64,000 nucleotides of DNA from Allobosea sp. Leaf344 (GCF_001426225.1 NZ_LMRT01000014.1:668318-732317); one strand, 5' to 3'. Counted from the first letter of the stretch, positions 49,475 through 59,168 are shown. Translations and numbers: made by a program. Notes: generated by a model not told the origin, from the letters alone.

Positions 49475-51922
49475 TCAGTACAGTCCGCCGGTGCCCGAGC
49501 CGACACCGCGGCCGCCGCCCGGGCCGACGCCGAGCGGGACCGAGCCGTCGCCGGCCACGCCGATCACGGAATAGCTGTCGGGCGGCGCCGTGCCGGGCTT
49601 GAACGCCTCGAGAATGCCGCCCTCGCCGCCGCTGCGCATGCCGGTCTTCGGATCGACGCGGATCAGCTTGATGCCGGCGGGGACGCGGAACGGCGTCGCC
49701 GGCTTGTCCTTCAGCGCGGCCATCATGAAGTCGCGGAAGATCGGCGCCGCATATTGACCCGCCGTCGCCGAGCTGCCGAGCGATTTCGGCTTGTCGAAGC
49801 CCATATAGACGCCGACGGCGAGATCCGGCGAGAAGCCGACGAACCAGACGTCCTTGGCGTCGTTGGTGGTGCCTGTCTTGCCGGCGAGCGGCTTGCCGAC
49901 GCTCTTGACCACCGTCGCCGTGCCGGACTGCACGACGCTCTCCATGATCGAGACCATCTGATAGGCGGTCAGCGGGTCGATGACCTGGTCGCGATTGTCG
50001 ACCAGGCGCGGCTCCGGCTGGTTGGTCCATTTATCGGCGTTGCAGCCCTCGCAGACGCGCTGGTCGTGCCGGTAGATGGTCGAGCCCCAGCGATCCTGGA
50101 TGCGGTCGATCAGCGTCGGCCGGATGCGCTTGCCGCCATTGACGAGCATGGCGTAGCCCGCGGTCATCCGCATCACCGTGGTCTCGCCGGCGCCCAGCGA
50201 CATCGAGAGCACGGGCAGCATGTCGTCATAGACGCCGAAGCGGCGCGCATATTCCGCGATCAGCGGCATGCCGACATCCTTGGCCAGGCGCACCGTCATC
50301 AGGTTCTTCGAGAACTGGATGCCGTAGCGCAGGGTGCGGGGCCCGGTCGGCTTGCCGTCGTAATTCTCCGGCCGCCACATGCCGAGGCCGCCGCCCTGGT
50401 CGATCTCGACCGGGGCGTCGAGGATGATGCTGGACGGGGTGTAGCCATTGTCGAGCGCCGTCGCATAGACGAAGGGCTTGAAGGACGAGCCGGGCTGCCG
50501 CATCGCCTGCGTCGCGCGGTTGAACTCGGACTGGTCGTGCGAGAAGCCGCCGACCATCGCCAGCACGCGGCCGGAGAACGGGTCCATCACGGTGATGGCG
50601 CCGTTGACCTCAGGCAGCTGGCGCAGGCGCGCCTGGCCGGAGCGGCCGTCGGTCGGCTCGACATAGACGACGTCCCCCACCGAGACGACCTGGGAGACGC
50701 GGGCGCGCCGCGTCCATTTGATCCCTTCGGCGCCGAGCGTGACCGTCTGCCGGTCGCTCTTCAGCTGGCCGGACGGCTCGCGCAGCGGGTGCAGGCCGAG
50801 GCGGGCCGTGTCGCCGACGACCTCGAGCACGACGGCCAGGCGCCAGGGCGCGACATCGCCCAGCACGGGCAGATCGCCGATGGCGAGCCCCCAATCGCGC
50901 GCGCCGAGATCGAGCTTCTGGATCGCGCCGCGCCAGCCGCGCGCCTCGTCGAAGCGCACCAGCCCGTCGACCAGCGCCTTGCGGGCCATCAGCTGCATCT
51001 TGGGATCGACGGTCGAGCGCACCGAGAGCCCGCCCTCGAGCAGCTTCTTCTCGCCGTAACGGTCCTGCAGCTCGCGCCGGATCTCCTCGGCGAAATAGCC
51101 GGCGGCGATGTTGTTCGGCGAGACCGTGCGCGGATTGACGCCGAGCGGCTGCTTCTTCGCCTGCTCGCCCTGCTCGCGCGGGACATAGCCGTTCTCGATC
51201 ATGCGATCGATGACGTAGTTTCGCCGCTCGATCGCGCGTTCGCGGTTGCGGAACGGGTGCAGGTCGGTCGGCGCCTTGGGCAGCGCCGCGAGATAGGCGG
51301 CCTCCTGCAGGTTCAGCTCATGCACCGACTTGCCGAAATAATTCAGCGCCGCGGCGGCGATGCCATAGCTGCCCTGCCCCGGCGCCGGCGCGCCGAGATA
51401 GATCTCGTTGAGATAGAGCTCGAGGATCTTGTCCTTGGAATAGGTCGTCTCGATTCGCAGCGCGACCAGCGCCTCGCGAATCTTGCGCTCCATGTTCTGG
51501 TCGGATCCGACCAGGAAGTTCTTCGCCACCTGCTGCGTGATGGTCGAGGCGCCCTGCGGCCGGCGGCCCGCCGCGCGGTTGCGGAAATTGGTGATCGCGG
51601 CGCGGACCAGACCCTCGGGATCGACGCCGATATGCTTGTAGAAATTCTTGTCCTCGGCCGAGAGATAGGCCTCGACGATCAGCTTCGGAACGGCCTGGAT
51701 CGGCAGGTAGAGCCGCCTTTCCCGGGCGAATTCGGCGATCAGGCTGCCATCGCCCGCATGCACGCGGGTCATCACCGGCGGCTCGTAGTTCCGCAGCTGC
51801 GCCGAATCGGGCAGGTCCTTCGAGTAGTGCCAGATCAGACCGGCCGCGCCGATCGCGCCGAGCACGAAGACGATGGCACCAGCCGCGAAAGCCCAGCCGA
51901 ATAATCTCAGAACAAACCGCAT
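49475..51922 (-). CDS. mrcA: Class A penicillin-binding protein 1A
   Basis: This bifunctional peptidoglycan synthase has 815 residues. It has an N-terminal membrane anchor (about residues 5-30) and a GT51 transglycosylase (LSAEDKNFYKHIGVDPEGLV, GASTITQQVAKNF, KILELYLNEIYLG). An OB-like insert follows, then the transpeptidase domain with SSFK (Ser near residue 477), SKN and KTGTT. A Gly-rich tail ends the protein. It lies between prfB and the amidase on the same strand, the order amiC-mrcA-prfB that I recall as common in alphaproteobacteria. Confidence 0.95.
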   Translation of the reverse strand: MRFVLRLFGWAFAAGAIVFVLGAIGAAGLIWHYSKDLPDSAQLRNYEPPVMTRVHAGDGSLIAEFARERRLYLPIQAVPKLIVEAYLSAEDKNFYKHIGVDPEGLVRAAITNFRNRAAGRRPQGASTITQQVAKNFLVGSDQNMERKIREALVALRIETTYSKDKILELYLNEIYLGAPAPGQGSYGIAAAALNYFGKSVHELNLQEAAYLAALPKAPTDLHPFRNRERAIERRNYVIDRMIENGYVPREQGEQAKKQPLGVNPRTVSPNNIAAGYFAEEIRRELQDRYGEKKLLEGGLSVRSTVDPKMQLMARKALVDGLVRFDEARGWRGAIQKLDLGARDWGLAIGDLPVLGDVAPWRLAVVLEVVGDTARLGLHPLREPSGQLKSDRQTVTLGAEGIKWTRRARVSQVVSVGDVVYVEPTDGRSGQARLRQLPEVNGAITVMDPFSGRVLAMVGGFSHDQSEFNRATQAMRQPGSSFKPFVYATALDNGYTPSSIILDAPVEIDQGGGLGMWRPENYDGKPTGPRTLRYGIQFSKNLMTVRLAKDVGMPLIAEYARRFGVYDDMLPVLSMSLGAGETTVMRMTAGYAMLVNGGKRIRPTLIDRIQDRWGSTIYRHDQRVCEGCNADKWTNQPEPRLVDNRDQVIDPLTAYQMVSIMESVVQSGTATVVKSVGKPLAGKTGTTNDAKDVWFVGFSPDLAVGVYMGFDKPKSLGSSATAGQYAAPIFRDFMMAALKDKPATPFRVPAGIKLIRVDPKTGMRSGGEGGILEAFKPGTAPPDSYSVIGVAGDGSVPLGVGPGGGRGVGSGTGGLY

Positions 51923-52055
51923 CAGGAGCCCCTGGCCCTCGCAAAATCGTGCCGACGCCGCTGCGTCTCCAACGCCTCAGCCGCAACCGTATATCACCGC
52001 CGAGATGGCGGAAGCGTGGCCTTGCACCACATTTTAGCGACCGGGGCCAATCCGT

Positions 52056-53327
52056 TTACCGCCGATTGAGGACGGCCTTGCCCGCGGGGGCGCGCTCACG
52101 CAGGAAATAATCGTCGATCGCCGCGCTCACGGCCCCGACCGCCTGCCGCCGCCAGGCCTCGGAATTCAGGAGCTCCGCATCCTTCGGGCTGGACATGTAG
52201 CCGAGCTCGATCAGCACGGAGGGAACGTCCGGCGCGCCCAGGACCTTGAAGCCGGCGGAGCGGAGCGGCACCTTGTGCATCTTCACCGAAGCGCCGAGCT
52301 TCTCGACCAGATTGCGGGCGAAGACCGAGGAAAAGGTCCGTGTCTCGCGCTTGGCGAGGTCCATCAGGATGCCGGCGACATCCTGCACCTCCTCGGCCAT
52401 TTCGAGCCCGCCGACCGCGTCGGCCTGGTTCTCCTTGGCCGCCAGACGGGCCGATTCGGCGTCGGTCGCCCGTTCCGAGCCGGTATAGACGGTGGCGCCG
52501 CGGACCTCCTGCGCCTGGGTCAGCGAATCCGCGTGGATCGAGACGAACAGATCAGCCCCGGCCGCCCGCGCGACCTTCACCCGGTCGCCCAGCGAGACGA
52601 ATCGGTCGTCGTCGCGCGTCATCAGCACGCGGTAGCGGCCGCTCGCCTCGAGCGTCTCCTTCAGGCGCTGGCCGAAGGAGAGAACCACGGCCTTCTCGGC
52701 GATGGCGGCGACGACGGCGCCCGGATCGATGCCGCCATGGCCGGGATCGATCACCACCAGCTGGCGGCTATCCGCCGGCGCGGCGGCGGGGGCCGGCGGC
52801 GCGACCGCCGGCTCCGCCTGCTGCGGGCGCCCGCGCGCGACCGCGGCCTGGAATTCGCCACGGCTGGCGCGCGTCATCTCGACCACGAGCTCGCCGAAAC
52901 CGCCCCGCCGCTGGCGCATCTCCGCCTTGGTGACGAGCGCCGGATTCGACAGGTCGATGATGATGCGGGCCCGGTCGGCCGTGAACAGTCCGAAGCGGAA
53001 GGCGCTGACGAAGCCGGCGCTCTTGCGGGAGGCGGCGGGCTGGACCTGGAAATTCACGGATGGCAGGTCGATGACGATGCGGTCGGGCCCGGCGATCACG
53101 CTGGTCTCGATCGGCACCGGCTGGGACAGGGCCAGCGTCAGGCGCACCACCTCGCCCGCCTGTTCGAGCCTGGCATCGGTGGCGACGGGCAGTTCGGATG
53201 CGGGTCTGGAGGTGGCGGCGGCGCCCCCGCAACAGGCCAAGGCGAGGAAGGCGCCCGCGAGCAGCCGCTGCGTCCATCGCCGCGCCAGCTTGATCCGATC
53301 CGTCGAGGCTGAGCGCAAGCGGTGCAA
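52056..53327 (-). CDS. amiC: N-acetylmuramoyl-L-alanine amidase with AMIN domain
   Basis: This periplasmic amidase of 423 residues cleaves the stem peptide from glycan strands, mainly during daughter-cell separation. A signal segment with hydrophobic core (about residues 20-37) is followed by an AMIN targeting domain (about 45-150) and a Pro/Ala linker. The Amidase_3 domain carries zinc ligands in VIDPGHGGIDPGA (His), AIAEKAVV (Glu) and SIHADS (His), and the catalytic Glu in VLIELGYMSS. It lies 133 bp upstream of mrcA. A TTAACCAT box lies 34 bp before its start. Confidence 0.93.
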   Translation of the reverse strand: MHRLRSASTDRIKLARRWTQRLLAGAFLALACCGGAAATSRPASELPVATDARLEQAGEVVRLTLALSQPVPIETSVIAGPDRIVIDLPSVNFQVQPAASRKSAGFVSAFRFGLFTADRARIIIDLSNPALVTKAEMRQRRGGFGELVVEMTRASRGEFQAAVARGRPQQAEPAVAPPAPAAAPADSRQLVVIDPGHGGIDPGAVVAAIAEKAVVLSFGQRLKETLEASGRYRVLMTRDDDRFVSLGDRVKVARAAGADLFVSIHADSLTQAQEVRGATVYTGSERATDAESARLAAKENQADAVGGLEMAEEVQDVAGILMDLAKRETRTFSSVFARNLVEKLGASVKMHKVPLRSAGFKVLGAPDVPSVLIELGYMSSPKDAELLNSEAWRRQAVGAVSAAIDDYFLRERAPAGKAVLNRR

Positions 53328-53360
53328 GGAGCGAATTTCCCGTATGGCGTCACCGAATGC

Positions 53361-53368
53361 TTAACCAT
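53361..53368 (-). promoter_or_regulatory. CtrA-like half-site upstream of amiC
   Basis: TTAACCAT matches the half-site form of the CtrA cell-cycle regulator binding sequence, and another TTAAC lies about 20 bp further away (53393-53397). CtrA control of a cell-separation amidase is plausible in this order, but an 8-bp match can arise by chance. Confidence 0.3.
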
Positions 53369-53464
53369 AAGCCGGGCGACGCCTTAACAGGGCGTTACCA
53401 CGCCACCGCGCCCCGGGTGAACCGGCCAGCCGGTCGCAGCGCCATCTTCGGCGGAGGATGTGAC

Positions 53465-53492
53465 TTGCAAAACACTATCACCTGTCTGTAAT
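53465..53492 (+). promoter_or_regulatory. Candidate rne promoter
   Basis: TTGCAA, 16 bases, then TGTAAT resembles a sigma-70 promoter on the plus strand. Transcription from here would give a leader of about 465 nt before the rne ATG at 53964. The whole 53328-53963 stretch (636 bp) contains no gene I can support, so a long untranslated leader is the simplest reading. Confidence 0.5.
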
Positions 53493-53963
53493 GGGATTGG
53501 TTGCATTGCAGGCCTCCCATGGTGCGCATCCGGATCCGAGGATCCGTCGGCGTCCGGGGTCAAGCGAGGCGGCCGGTCCTCCCGGTCCGGTCGCGGCGGC
53601 GCAGCCATCAACGGATCGTCCGCAGACGGCCGGCGTCAGGCACGAAAGTTCGACGCATGGCAGGGTCTCGCGAGCGTGCAACGCGACGGGCTCGCCGGTT
53701 TCGGCGGGCGCGGCGCAGGTCAGGACAGATGTCGGGGCATACGACACCGCAAACGTTTTCGGTGACTCGTTCGAACCTGCGGGACTGCGCCGGGCTGTTC
53801 GCCCCAGCCGGTTTCCCGAGCCGCATCCCTGTCCGGATCGATTGTTTCCCCCTCCTGCAACATGCCGGCCCTGCCCGGCTTTCGCGCGGCGTCCCTGCCC
53901 GCGGCGACGGATCGTTGTCCGCCGCCCGGCTCGTGTCGGCGGCTGCGCCCATGGAAGATTCTA

Positions 53964-56837
53964 ATGGCCAACAAGATGCTCATCGATGCCACCCACCCGG
54001 AGGAGACCCGGGTCGTGGTGGTTCGCGGATCCCGCGTCGAGGAATTTGATTTCGAATCCGCCAGCCGCAAACCCCTGCGTGGCAACATCTATCTGGCGAA
54101 GGTGACGCGGGTCGAACCCTCGCTCCAGGCCGCCTTCGTCGAATATGGCGGCAACCGCCACGGCTTCCTCGCCTTCTCCGAAATCCACCCCGATTACTAC
54201 CAGATCCCGGTCGCCGACCGGCAGGCGCTGATCGCCGAGGAGGCCCGCGCCGATCGCGAGGAAGAGCGCGACGAGGAGCGCCGCGAGAAGCGCGGCCGCC
54301 GCGACCGCGGCCGCAGGGGCGATCGCGACGGCCGCGCCAAGCGGGCGGCGACGGACGAGACCGTCTCGGCCGAGATCGAGGCGACGGGCGAGCCGGAGAA
54401 CGGCGTCGACACCGACGGCAAGGACGCCGCGATGGTCAATGAGGGCGCTCCCGCATTCGGCCAGGAATTCGCCCCGGCGGTCACCGAGGAGGCCGGCGAG
54501 CATGCCGCCGAGAACCACGCGCCGCTGACCTTCGAGACCACATCGGACGAGGCCGGCTCGGACGAGGCCGGCGAGGCGCAGGGCGACGCGTCGGATTCCG
54601 CCTCCGAAAGCGAGGCCGAGCCGCAGGAGGCCCGGCGCCGCTCCGAGGACGAGGGCGACCAGGACGAGGATGGCGAGGAGGCCGAGGAGGCTCCCGAGCA
54701 GCTCGGCGGCGGCGACGCCCTCGACGACATGCCGGAGCGCGCGCCGCGCCATCACCGCCGCCAGTACAAGATCCAGGAGGTGATCAAGCGCCGCCAGATC
54801 ATCCTGGTGCAGGTCGTCAAGGAGGAGCGCGGCAACAAGGGCGCCGCCCTGACCACCTATCTCTCGCTCGCCGGCCGCTATTCCGTGCTGATGCCGAACA
54901 CCGGCAAGGGCGGCGGCATCTCGCGCAAGATCACCAATGCCGAGGATCGCAAGCGCCTGAAGGAAGTTGCCCAGGAGCTGGAGGTGCCGGATGGGATGGG
55001 CATCATCCTGCGCACCGCCGGGGCCTCGCGTACCAAGGTCGAGATCAAGCGCGACTACGAATATCTGATGCGGATGTGGGAGAGCGTGCGCGAGCTGACG
55101 CTGGCCTCCGTCGCCCCGGCGCTGGTCTATGAGGAGGGCAACCTCGTCAAGCGCTCGATCCGCGACCTCTACAACAAGGATATCGACGAGGTTCACGTCG
55201 CCGGCGACGAGGCCTATCGCGAGGCCAAGGACTTCATGCGCATGCTCATGCCGAGCCATGCCAAGAGCGTGAAGCCCTATCGCGACCAGACCCCGCTCTT
55301 CGCCGCCTTCGGCGTCGAGAGCCAGCTCGACGCGATGTTCTCCAACACCGTGACGCTGAAATCCGGCGGCTACATCGTCATCAACCAGACCGAGGCGCTG
55401 GTCGCGATCGACATCAATTCCGGCCGTTCGACCCGCGAGCACAATATCGAGGACACCGCCCTCAAGACCAATCTCGAAGCGGCGGAGGAGATCTCCCGCC
55501 AGCTCCGCCTGCGCGACCTCGCCGGCCTCATCGTGATCGATTTCATCGACATGGAGGAGAACCGCAACAACCGCGCCGTCGAGAAGAAGCTGAAGGATTG
55601 CCTGAAGGACGACCGTGCCCGCATCCAGGTCGGCCGGATCTCGGCCTTCGGCCTGCTGGAGATGTCGCGCCAGCGCATCCGCACCGGCGTGCTCGAAAGC
55701 TCCTCCGTGCCCTGCCCGCATTGCGCCGGCGCCGGCATGATCCGCTCCACCCCCTCCGTCGCGCTGCAGATCCTGCGCGCGCTCGAGGAGACGCTGATCA
55801 AGAGCGCCTCGCATAATCTCAACGTCCGGACGCGGCCCGAGGTGGCGCTTTACGTCCTGAACCAGAAGCGGCTGCATCTCAGCGATCTCGAGACCCGCTT
55901 CGGCATCGCGATCAGCATCTCGGTCGACGCCGCCCTGCTCGGCACGCGCTATTTCGAGGTCGAGCGCGGCGAGTTCGTCGGCAATGAGGGCCGGGTGATC
56001 CCGGTCAGCAGCATCAAGGCGGAAGCCGTCGCGGCCGATATCGACGACGAGGCGCTCGACGCGGCCGCCGAAGCCGAGGCGCTGGGCGCCGAGGCGCCGA
56101 TCGCCGCGACCATGGCGGCCGATGACGGCGAAGCGGCCGAGCGCGGCGATGGTGAAGGCCGTGGCGAAGGTGGCCGCAAGCGTCGCCGTCGCCGGCGGCG
56201 GCGGCGTGGCGGCGAGCGTGACGCCAATGGCCAGCGCCTCGACAATGGCGGCGACGAGGATGGCGAGGACGATGCGGAGGGCGAGGCCGATCCGTCGGAT
56301 CGCGCCGAGGAGCCTGCCATGGCTTCCGATGCCGCCGAAGCGCCTGCCGCGGAGCTCGGCGCCGATGAACCCGCTGGCGAGGAGCCCGCTGCCGCCCCGG
56401 CCGAGAAGCCCAAGCGCGCCCGCGGTGGCCGCCGCAAGCCCAAATCTGCCGACGAGGCGGGGTCCGAGGTCGTCGCCGAGGTGAGCGAGGCGGCCCCGCC
56501 GGCGGCCGAAGCCGCCGCGACGGCAGCGGCCGAGCCCGAGCCCGAAGCGGAGGTCGCCAAGCCGAAGCGCAGCCGCGCCCGCAAGAAGATCGTCCCGATC
56601 ACCGAGGATGGCGCCGCCGCCGAGACAGCGGCCGATGCCGGTCCGGCCGCTCCGGCCGAAGCCACGGCACCGGCTGCGCCCGCCGATGGGCAGGCCGCTC
56701 CGGCGCCCGAGCCCGAGCCCGCGCCGGCTCCGGCGCCCCGGGTGGTGGAAGAGCCCGTCGCCGTCGTGCTCACCCCTCCCGATCCGGACCGCCCCAAGCG
56801 CGGCGGCTGGTGGAACAAGCTGACCAACCGGGGCTGA
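53964..56837 (+). CDS. rne: Ribonuclease E
   Basis: This 957-residue endoribonuclease is the central enzyme of mRNA decay and rRNA/tRNA processing. The S1 domain (PLRGNIYLAKVTRVEPSLQA) is split by an Arg/Glu-rich, then acidic insertion at about residues 90-265, before resuming at LTTYLSLAGRYSVLMPNTGK. The catalytic part has VAIDINSGRSTRE and IVIDFIDMEENRN, and the zinc-link CPHC is near residue 585. The C-terminal half is disordered, with poly-Arg (KRRRRRRRRRG) and KPKRARGG / KPKRSRARKK patches, ending RPKRGGWWNKLTNRG. The ATG at 53964 starts the conserved sequence. Confidence 0.96.
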   Translation: MANKMLIDATHPEETRVVVVRGSRVEEFDFESASRKPLRGNIYLAKVTRVEPSLQAAFVEYGGNRHGFLAFSEIHPDYYQIPVADRQALIAEEARADREEERDEERREKRGRRDRGRRGDRDGRAKRAATDETVSAEIEATGEPENGVDTDGKDAAMVNEGAPAFGQEFAPAVTEEAGEHAAENHAPLTFETTSDEAGSDEAGEAQGDASDSASESEAEPQEARRRSEDEGDQDEDGEEAEEAPEQLGGGDALDDMPERAPRHHRRQYKIQEVIKRRQIILVQVVKEERGNKGAALTTYLSLAGRYSVLMPNTGKGGGISRKITNAEDRKRLKEVAQELEVPDGMGIILRTAGASRTKVEIKRDYEYLMRMWESVRELTLASVAPALVYEEGNLVKRSIRDLYNKDIDEVHVAGDEAYREAKDFMRMLMPSHAKSVKPYRDQTPLFAAFGVESQLDAMFSNTVTLKSGGYIVINQTEALVAIDINSGRSTREHNIEDTALKTNLEAAEEISRQLRLRDLAGLIVIDFIDMEENRNNRAVEKKLKDCLKDDRARIQVGRISAFGLLEMSRQRIRTGVLESSSVPCPHCAGAGMIRSTPSVALQILRALEETLIKSASHNLNVRTRPEVALYVLNQKRLHLSDLETRFGIAISISVDAALLGTRYFEVERGEFVGNEGRVIPVSSIKAEAVAADIDDEALDAAAEAEALGAEAPIAATMAADDGEAAERGDGEGRGEGGRKRRRRRRRRRGGERDANGQRLDNGGDEDGEDDAEGEADPSDRAEEPAMASDAAEAPAAELGADEPAGEEPAAAPAEKPKRARGGRRKPKSADEAGSEVVAEVSEAAPPAAEAAATAAAEPEPEAEVAKPKRSRARKKIVPITEDGAAAETAADAGPAAPAEATAPAAPADGQAAPAPEPEPAPAPAPRVVEEPVAVVLTPPDPDRPKRGGWWNKLTNRG

Positions 56838-56841
56838 ACAC

Positions 56842-56879
56842 AAAAAGGCCCGCCGCAGGAGACTGCGGCGGGCCTTTTT
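56842..56879. terminator. Bidirectional intrinsic terminator after rne
   Basis: The perfect 12-bp stem GGCCCGCCGCAG/CTGCGGCGGGCC with loop GAGA is flanked by AAAAA on the left and TTTTT on the right. It can terminate rne on the plus strand and the aminotransferase gene on the minus strand. Confidence 0.93.
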
Positions 56880-56952
56880 CATGGGAAGCTGCGAGCCGGT
56901 GCGAAGCGCTCCGAACGGAGCTGAGCGGCGGCCGGGCCCTCGCCTGCGAGCC

Positions 56953-58167
56953 TCAGCCGCGCTGGCCCGTCCTCTCCTGCAGCCAGGTGCCCAGCCGCGC
57001 CACCGCCTCCTGGCATTCCGCCAGAGAGCCGGCGAAGGACAGCCTGACCGTGCGCGCGCCACGCGCCTCGTCGAAATCGAGCCCGGGCGTGATCGCGACC
57101 CCGGCCTCGACCAGAGCTTCGCGGCAGAAGCTCATGGAATCGTTCGAGTGCCGGCCGATGTCGATATAGATGTAGAAGGCGCCGTCGACGGGCAGGAAAT
57201 CGCCGAGCCCGATCTCCGGCAGGGCCTGCAGCAGATAGGCCCGGTTGGCGGCATAGCCCGCCTTGATCGCCTCGCATTCCGCCGTCGCGTCGAAGGCCGC
57301 CTCCCCCGCGATCTGGCTGAGGAAGGGCACCGAGATCGAGAAATTCTGCTGCAGCCGCTCGATCGGCCGCACCAGGCGCTCCGGCACCACGAGCCAGCCG
57401 ACCCGCCAGCCGGTCATGCAATAGTATTTCGAGAAGGAGTTGACGATGATCGCCTCGGGATCGGCGGCGAGCGCGGTCGTCGCGGGCGTATCATAGGTCA
57501 GGCCGTGATAGATTTCGTCGGAAATGTACCAGAGCCCTAGGCGGCGGCACGCCTCCGCCACGGCCGCGATCGCCTCCGGCGCCATCACCACGCCGGTCGG
57601 ATTGGCCGGGCTCATGGTCAGCACCCCCGCCAGGGGCTTCTCGGCATGGGCGCGCGCGATCAGCTCTGGCGTCAGCGCGAAGCGCGTCTGCGGTCCGACC
57701 TCGATGGCGACCGGCTCCAGCCCGAGCGCGATCAGGATGTTGCGATAGGCGGGATAGCCCGGAGCGGTGATCGCGACGCGGTCGCCCGGCTGGAAACAGG
57801 CGAGGAAGGCGAGGATGAAGCCGCCCGAGGAGCCGGTGGTGACGACGACGCGCTCCGGCGGGACGGCGACGCCATAGGCCTCGCGATAATGCCTGGCGAT
57901 CCGCTGGCGCAGCGAATCGGTGCCCAGCGCCTGGGTGTAGCCTATGCGCCCATCCTCCAGCGCCCGGCCGGCGGCGGCGCGGATCAAGGCCGGCGTCGGC
58001 GCCGAGGGCTGGCCGACCTCCATATGCACGACCGTTCCGCCGGCGCGCTCGATCTCCGCGGCCTGGTTCATCACATCCATAACGATGAAGGGCGAGACCC
58101 GTTCGGCCCGCGCCGCGACCTGCGGCGGGCGGATGGCGGGGGCGGTGGCGGCGGCTTTCTTGTCCAT
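56953..58167 (-). CDS. Class I/II PLP-dependent aminotransferase
   Basis: This 404-residue fold-type I aminotransferase has HMEVGQPSAPTPALIRAAAG, the TGSSGGFILAFLA phosphate-binding segment, SPANPTGVVM, WYISDEIYHGLTYD and the PLP lysine in NSFSKYYCMTGWRVGWLV. The arginine near the C-terminus (RTVRLSFAGS) would bind the substrate carboxylate. The family covers aspartate, alanine and aromatic aminotransferases; substrate is not evident. The ATG at 58167 (MDKKAAA) is preferred to one at 58263. Confidence 0.9.
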   Translation of the reverse strand: MDKKAAATAPAIRPPQVAARAERVSPFIVMDVMNQAAEIERAGGTVVHMEVGQPSAPTPALIRAAAGRALEDGRIGYTQALGTDSLRQRIARHYREAYGVAVPPERVVVTTGSSGGFILAFLACFQPGDRVAITAPGYPAYRNILIALGLEPVAIEVGPQTRFALTPELIARAHAEKPLAGVLTMSPANPTGVVMAPEAIAAVAEACRRLGLWYISDEIYHGLTYDTPATTALAADPEAIIVNSFSKYYCMTGWRVGWLVVPERLVRPIERLQQNFSISVPFLSQIAGEAAFDATAECEAIKAGYAANRAYLLQALPEIGLGDFLPVDGAFYIYIDIGRHSNDSMSFCREALVEAGVAITPGLDFDEARGARTVRLSFAGSLAECQEAVARLGTWLQERTGQRG

Positions 58168-58346
58168 GGCGGCTGCCCTAGCCGAGCCGCAATGCGGCTG
58201 CAACATGGCTCCCGCTCCCGGTCCCGATTCGATCGGGTGGCGCGCTCGTGCCCGCCGCCACAATGCCCGAGCTGTGATTTGACGCGGCGGCGCGAAGGGC
58301 GGAGAAGCGCTGTCTGAAGCTGCCGCGACGTCGCCCGCCTGAAAGG

Positions 58347-59168
58347 ATGATGATGATCTCCCTGCCCCTGTTCGGACACGCCCTGCGGCCCGCAGCCCGT
58401 CTCGGCCTCGCCTGCGCCGGCGCGCTCGTCGCCGCCGGCCTCGCGATCGCTCCCGCCGCCGCCCAGACCGCCGCGCTGACCCCGGAGCAGCGCAAGGCCG
58501 TCACCGACATCGTGCGCGAGACGCTGCTGAAGAACCCCGAGATCATCCAGGAGGCGCTGGTCGAGCTCGAGAAGCGCAATGCCGCCGAACAGGCCCAGGC
58601 CCAGGCCAATGCCGTGGCCGCCGAGAAGGCGCGCCTCTCCGACCCCGCGACCTCCGTCATCATCGGCAACCCGCAGGGTGACGTCACCCTCGTCGAGTTC
58701 ATGGATTACAATTGCGGCTTCTGCAAAAGGGCGATGGAGGATGTCCGCGCCCTCGCCAAGGACGATCCCAAGCTGAAGATCGTGATCAAGGATTTTCCCA
58801 TCCTCGGGCCTGATTCGGTCGAGGCCAGCCGCGTCGCGGTCGCCGCCAAGAACCAGCTCTCCGGCCAGAAATATTTCGATTTCCACGTCAAGCTGATGGC
58901 GACCAAGGGGCGCATCAACGCCGCCAAGGCGCTCGAGGTCGCCAAGGAATCCGGCATCGACCTGGCGCGGCTGCAGAAGGACATGGAGGCGCCCGCCACC
59001 CGCGCCGCCATCGAGGACACAGTCGCGCTCGGCGACAGGCTCGGCCTGACCGGCACCCCCGCCTTCATCCTCGGCGACGAGGTGGTGTTCGGTGCCGTCG
59101 GCCAGGCCGCCCTGAAGCAGAAGATCGAATCCGTCCGCAAATGCGGCAAGGCGACCTGCAGCGGCTGA
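58347..59168 (+). CDS. DsbA-family thiol:disulfide oxidoreductase
   Basis: This exported 273-residue protein has a signal peptide (cleavage near residue 40, AAAQ). A helical region of about 55 residues (LLKNPEIIQEALVELEKRNA) is followed by a thioredoxin-like domain. The active site is NCGFCK (Cys123, Cys126), and cis-proline lies in LTGTPAFILGDE. The layout matches the BdbD/ScsC/Com1-like branch, acting in the periplasm as oxidase or isomerase. Two more cysteines sit near the C-terminus (RKCGKATCSG). Confidence 0.9.
   Translation: MMMISLPLFGHALRPAARLGLACAGALVAAGLAIAPAAAQTAALTPEQRKAVTDIVRETLLKNPEIIQEALVELEKRNAAEQAQAQANAVAAEKARLSDPATSVIIGNPQGDVTLVEFMDYNCGFCKRAMEDVRALAKDDPKLKIVIKDFPILGPDSVEASRVAVAAKNQLSGQKYFDFHVKLMATKGRINAAKALEVAKESGIDLARLQKDMEAPATRAAIEDTVALGDRLGLTGTPAFILGDEVVFGAVGQAALKQKIESVRKCGKATCSG

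Noticed and set aside
53501..54049. Possible protein-coding gene in the amiC-rne gap
   Set aside because: Several frames are open, but none has a ribosome binding site, recognisable motif or typical codon pattern, and they overlap the rne start. A leader RNA is more likely.
53961..57062. A minus-strand open frame of about 1030 codons opposite rne
   Set aside because: It lies wholly antisense to RNase E, has no recognisable domain, and its composition is that of a reversed GC-rich gene.
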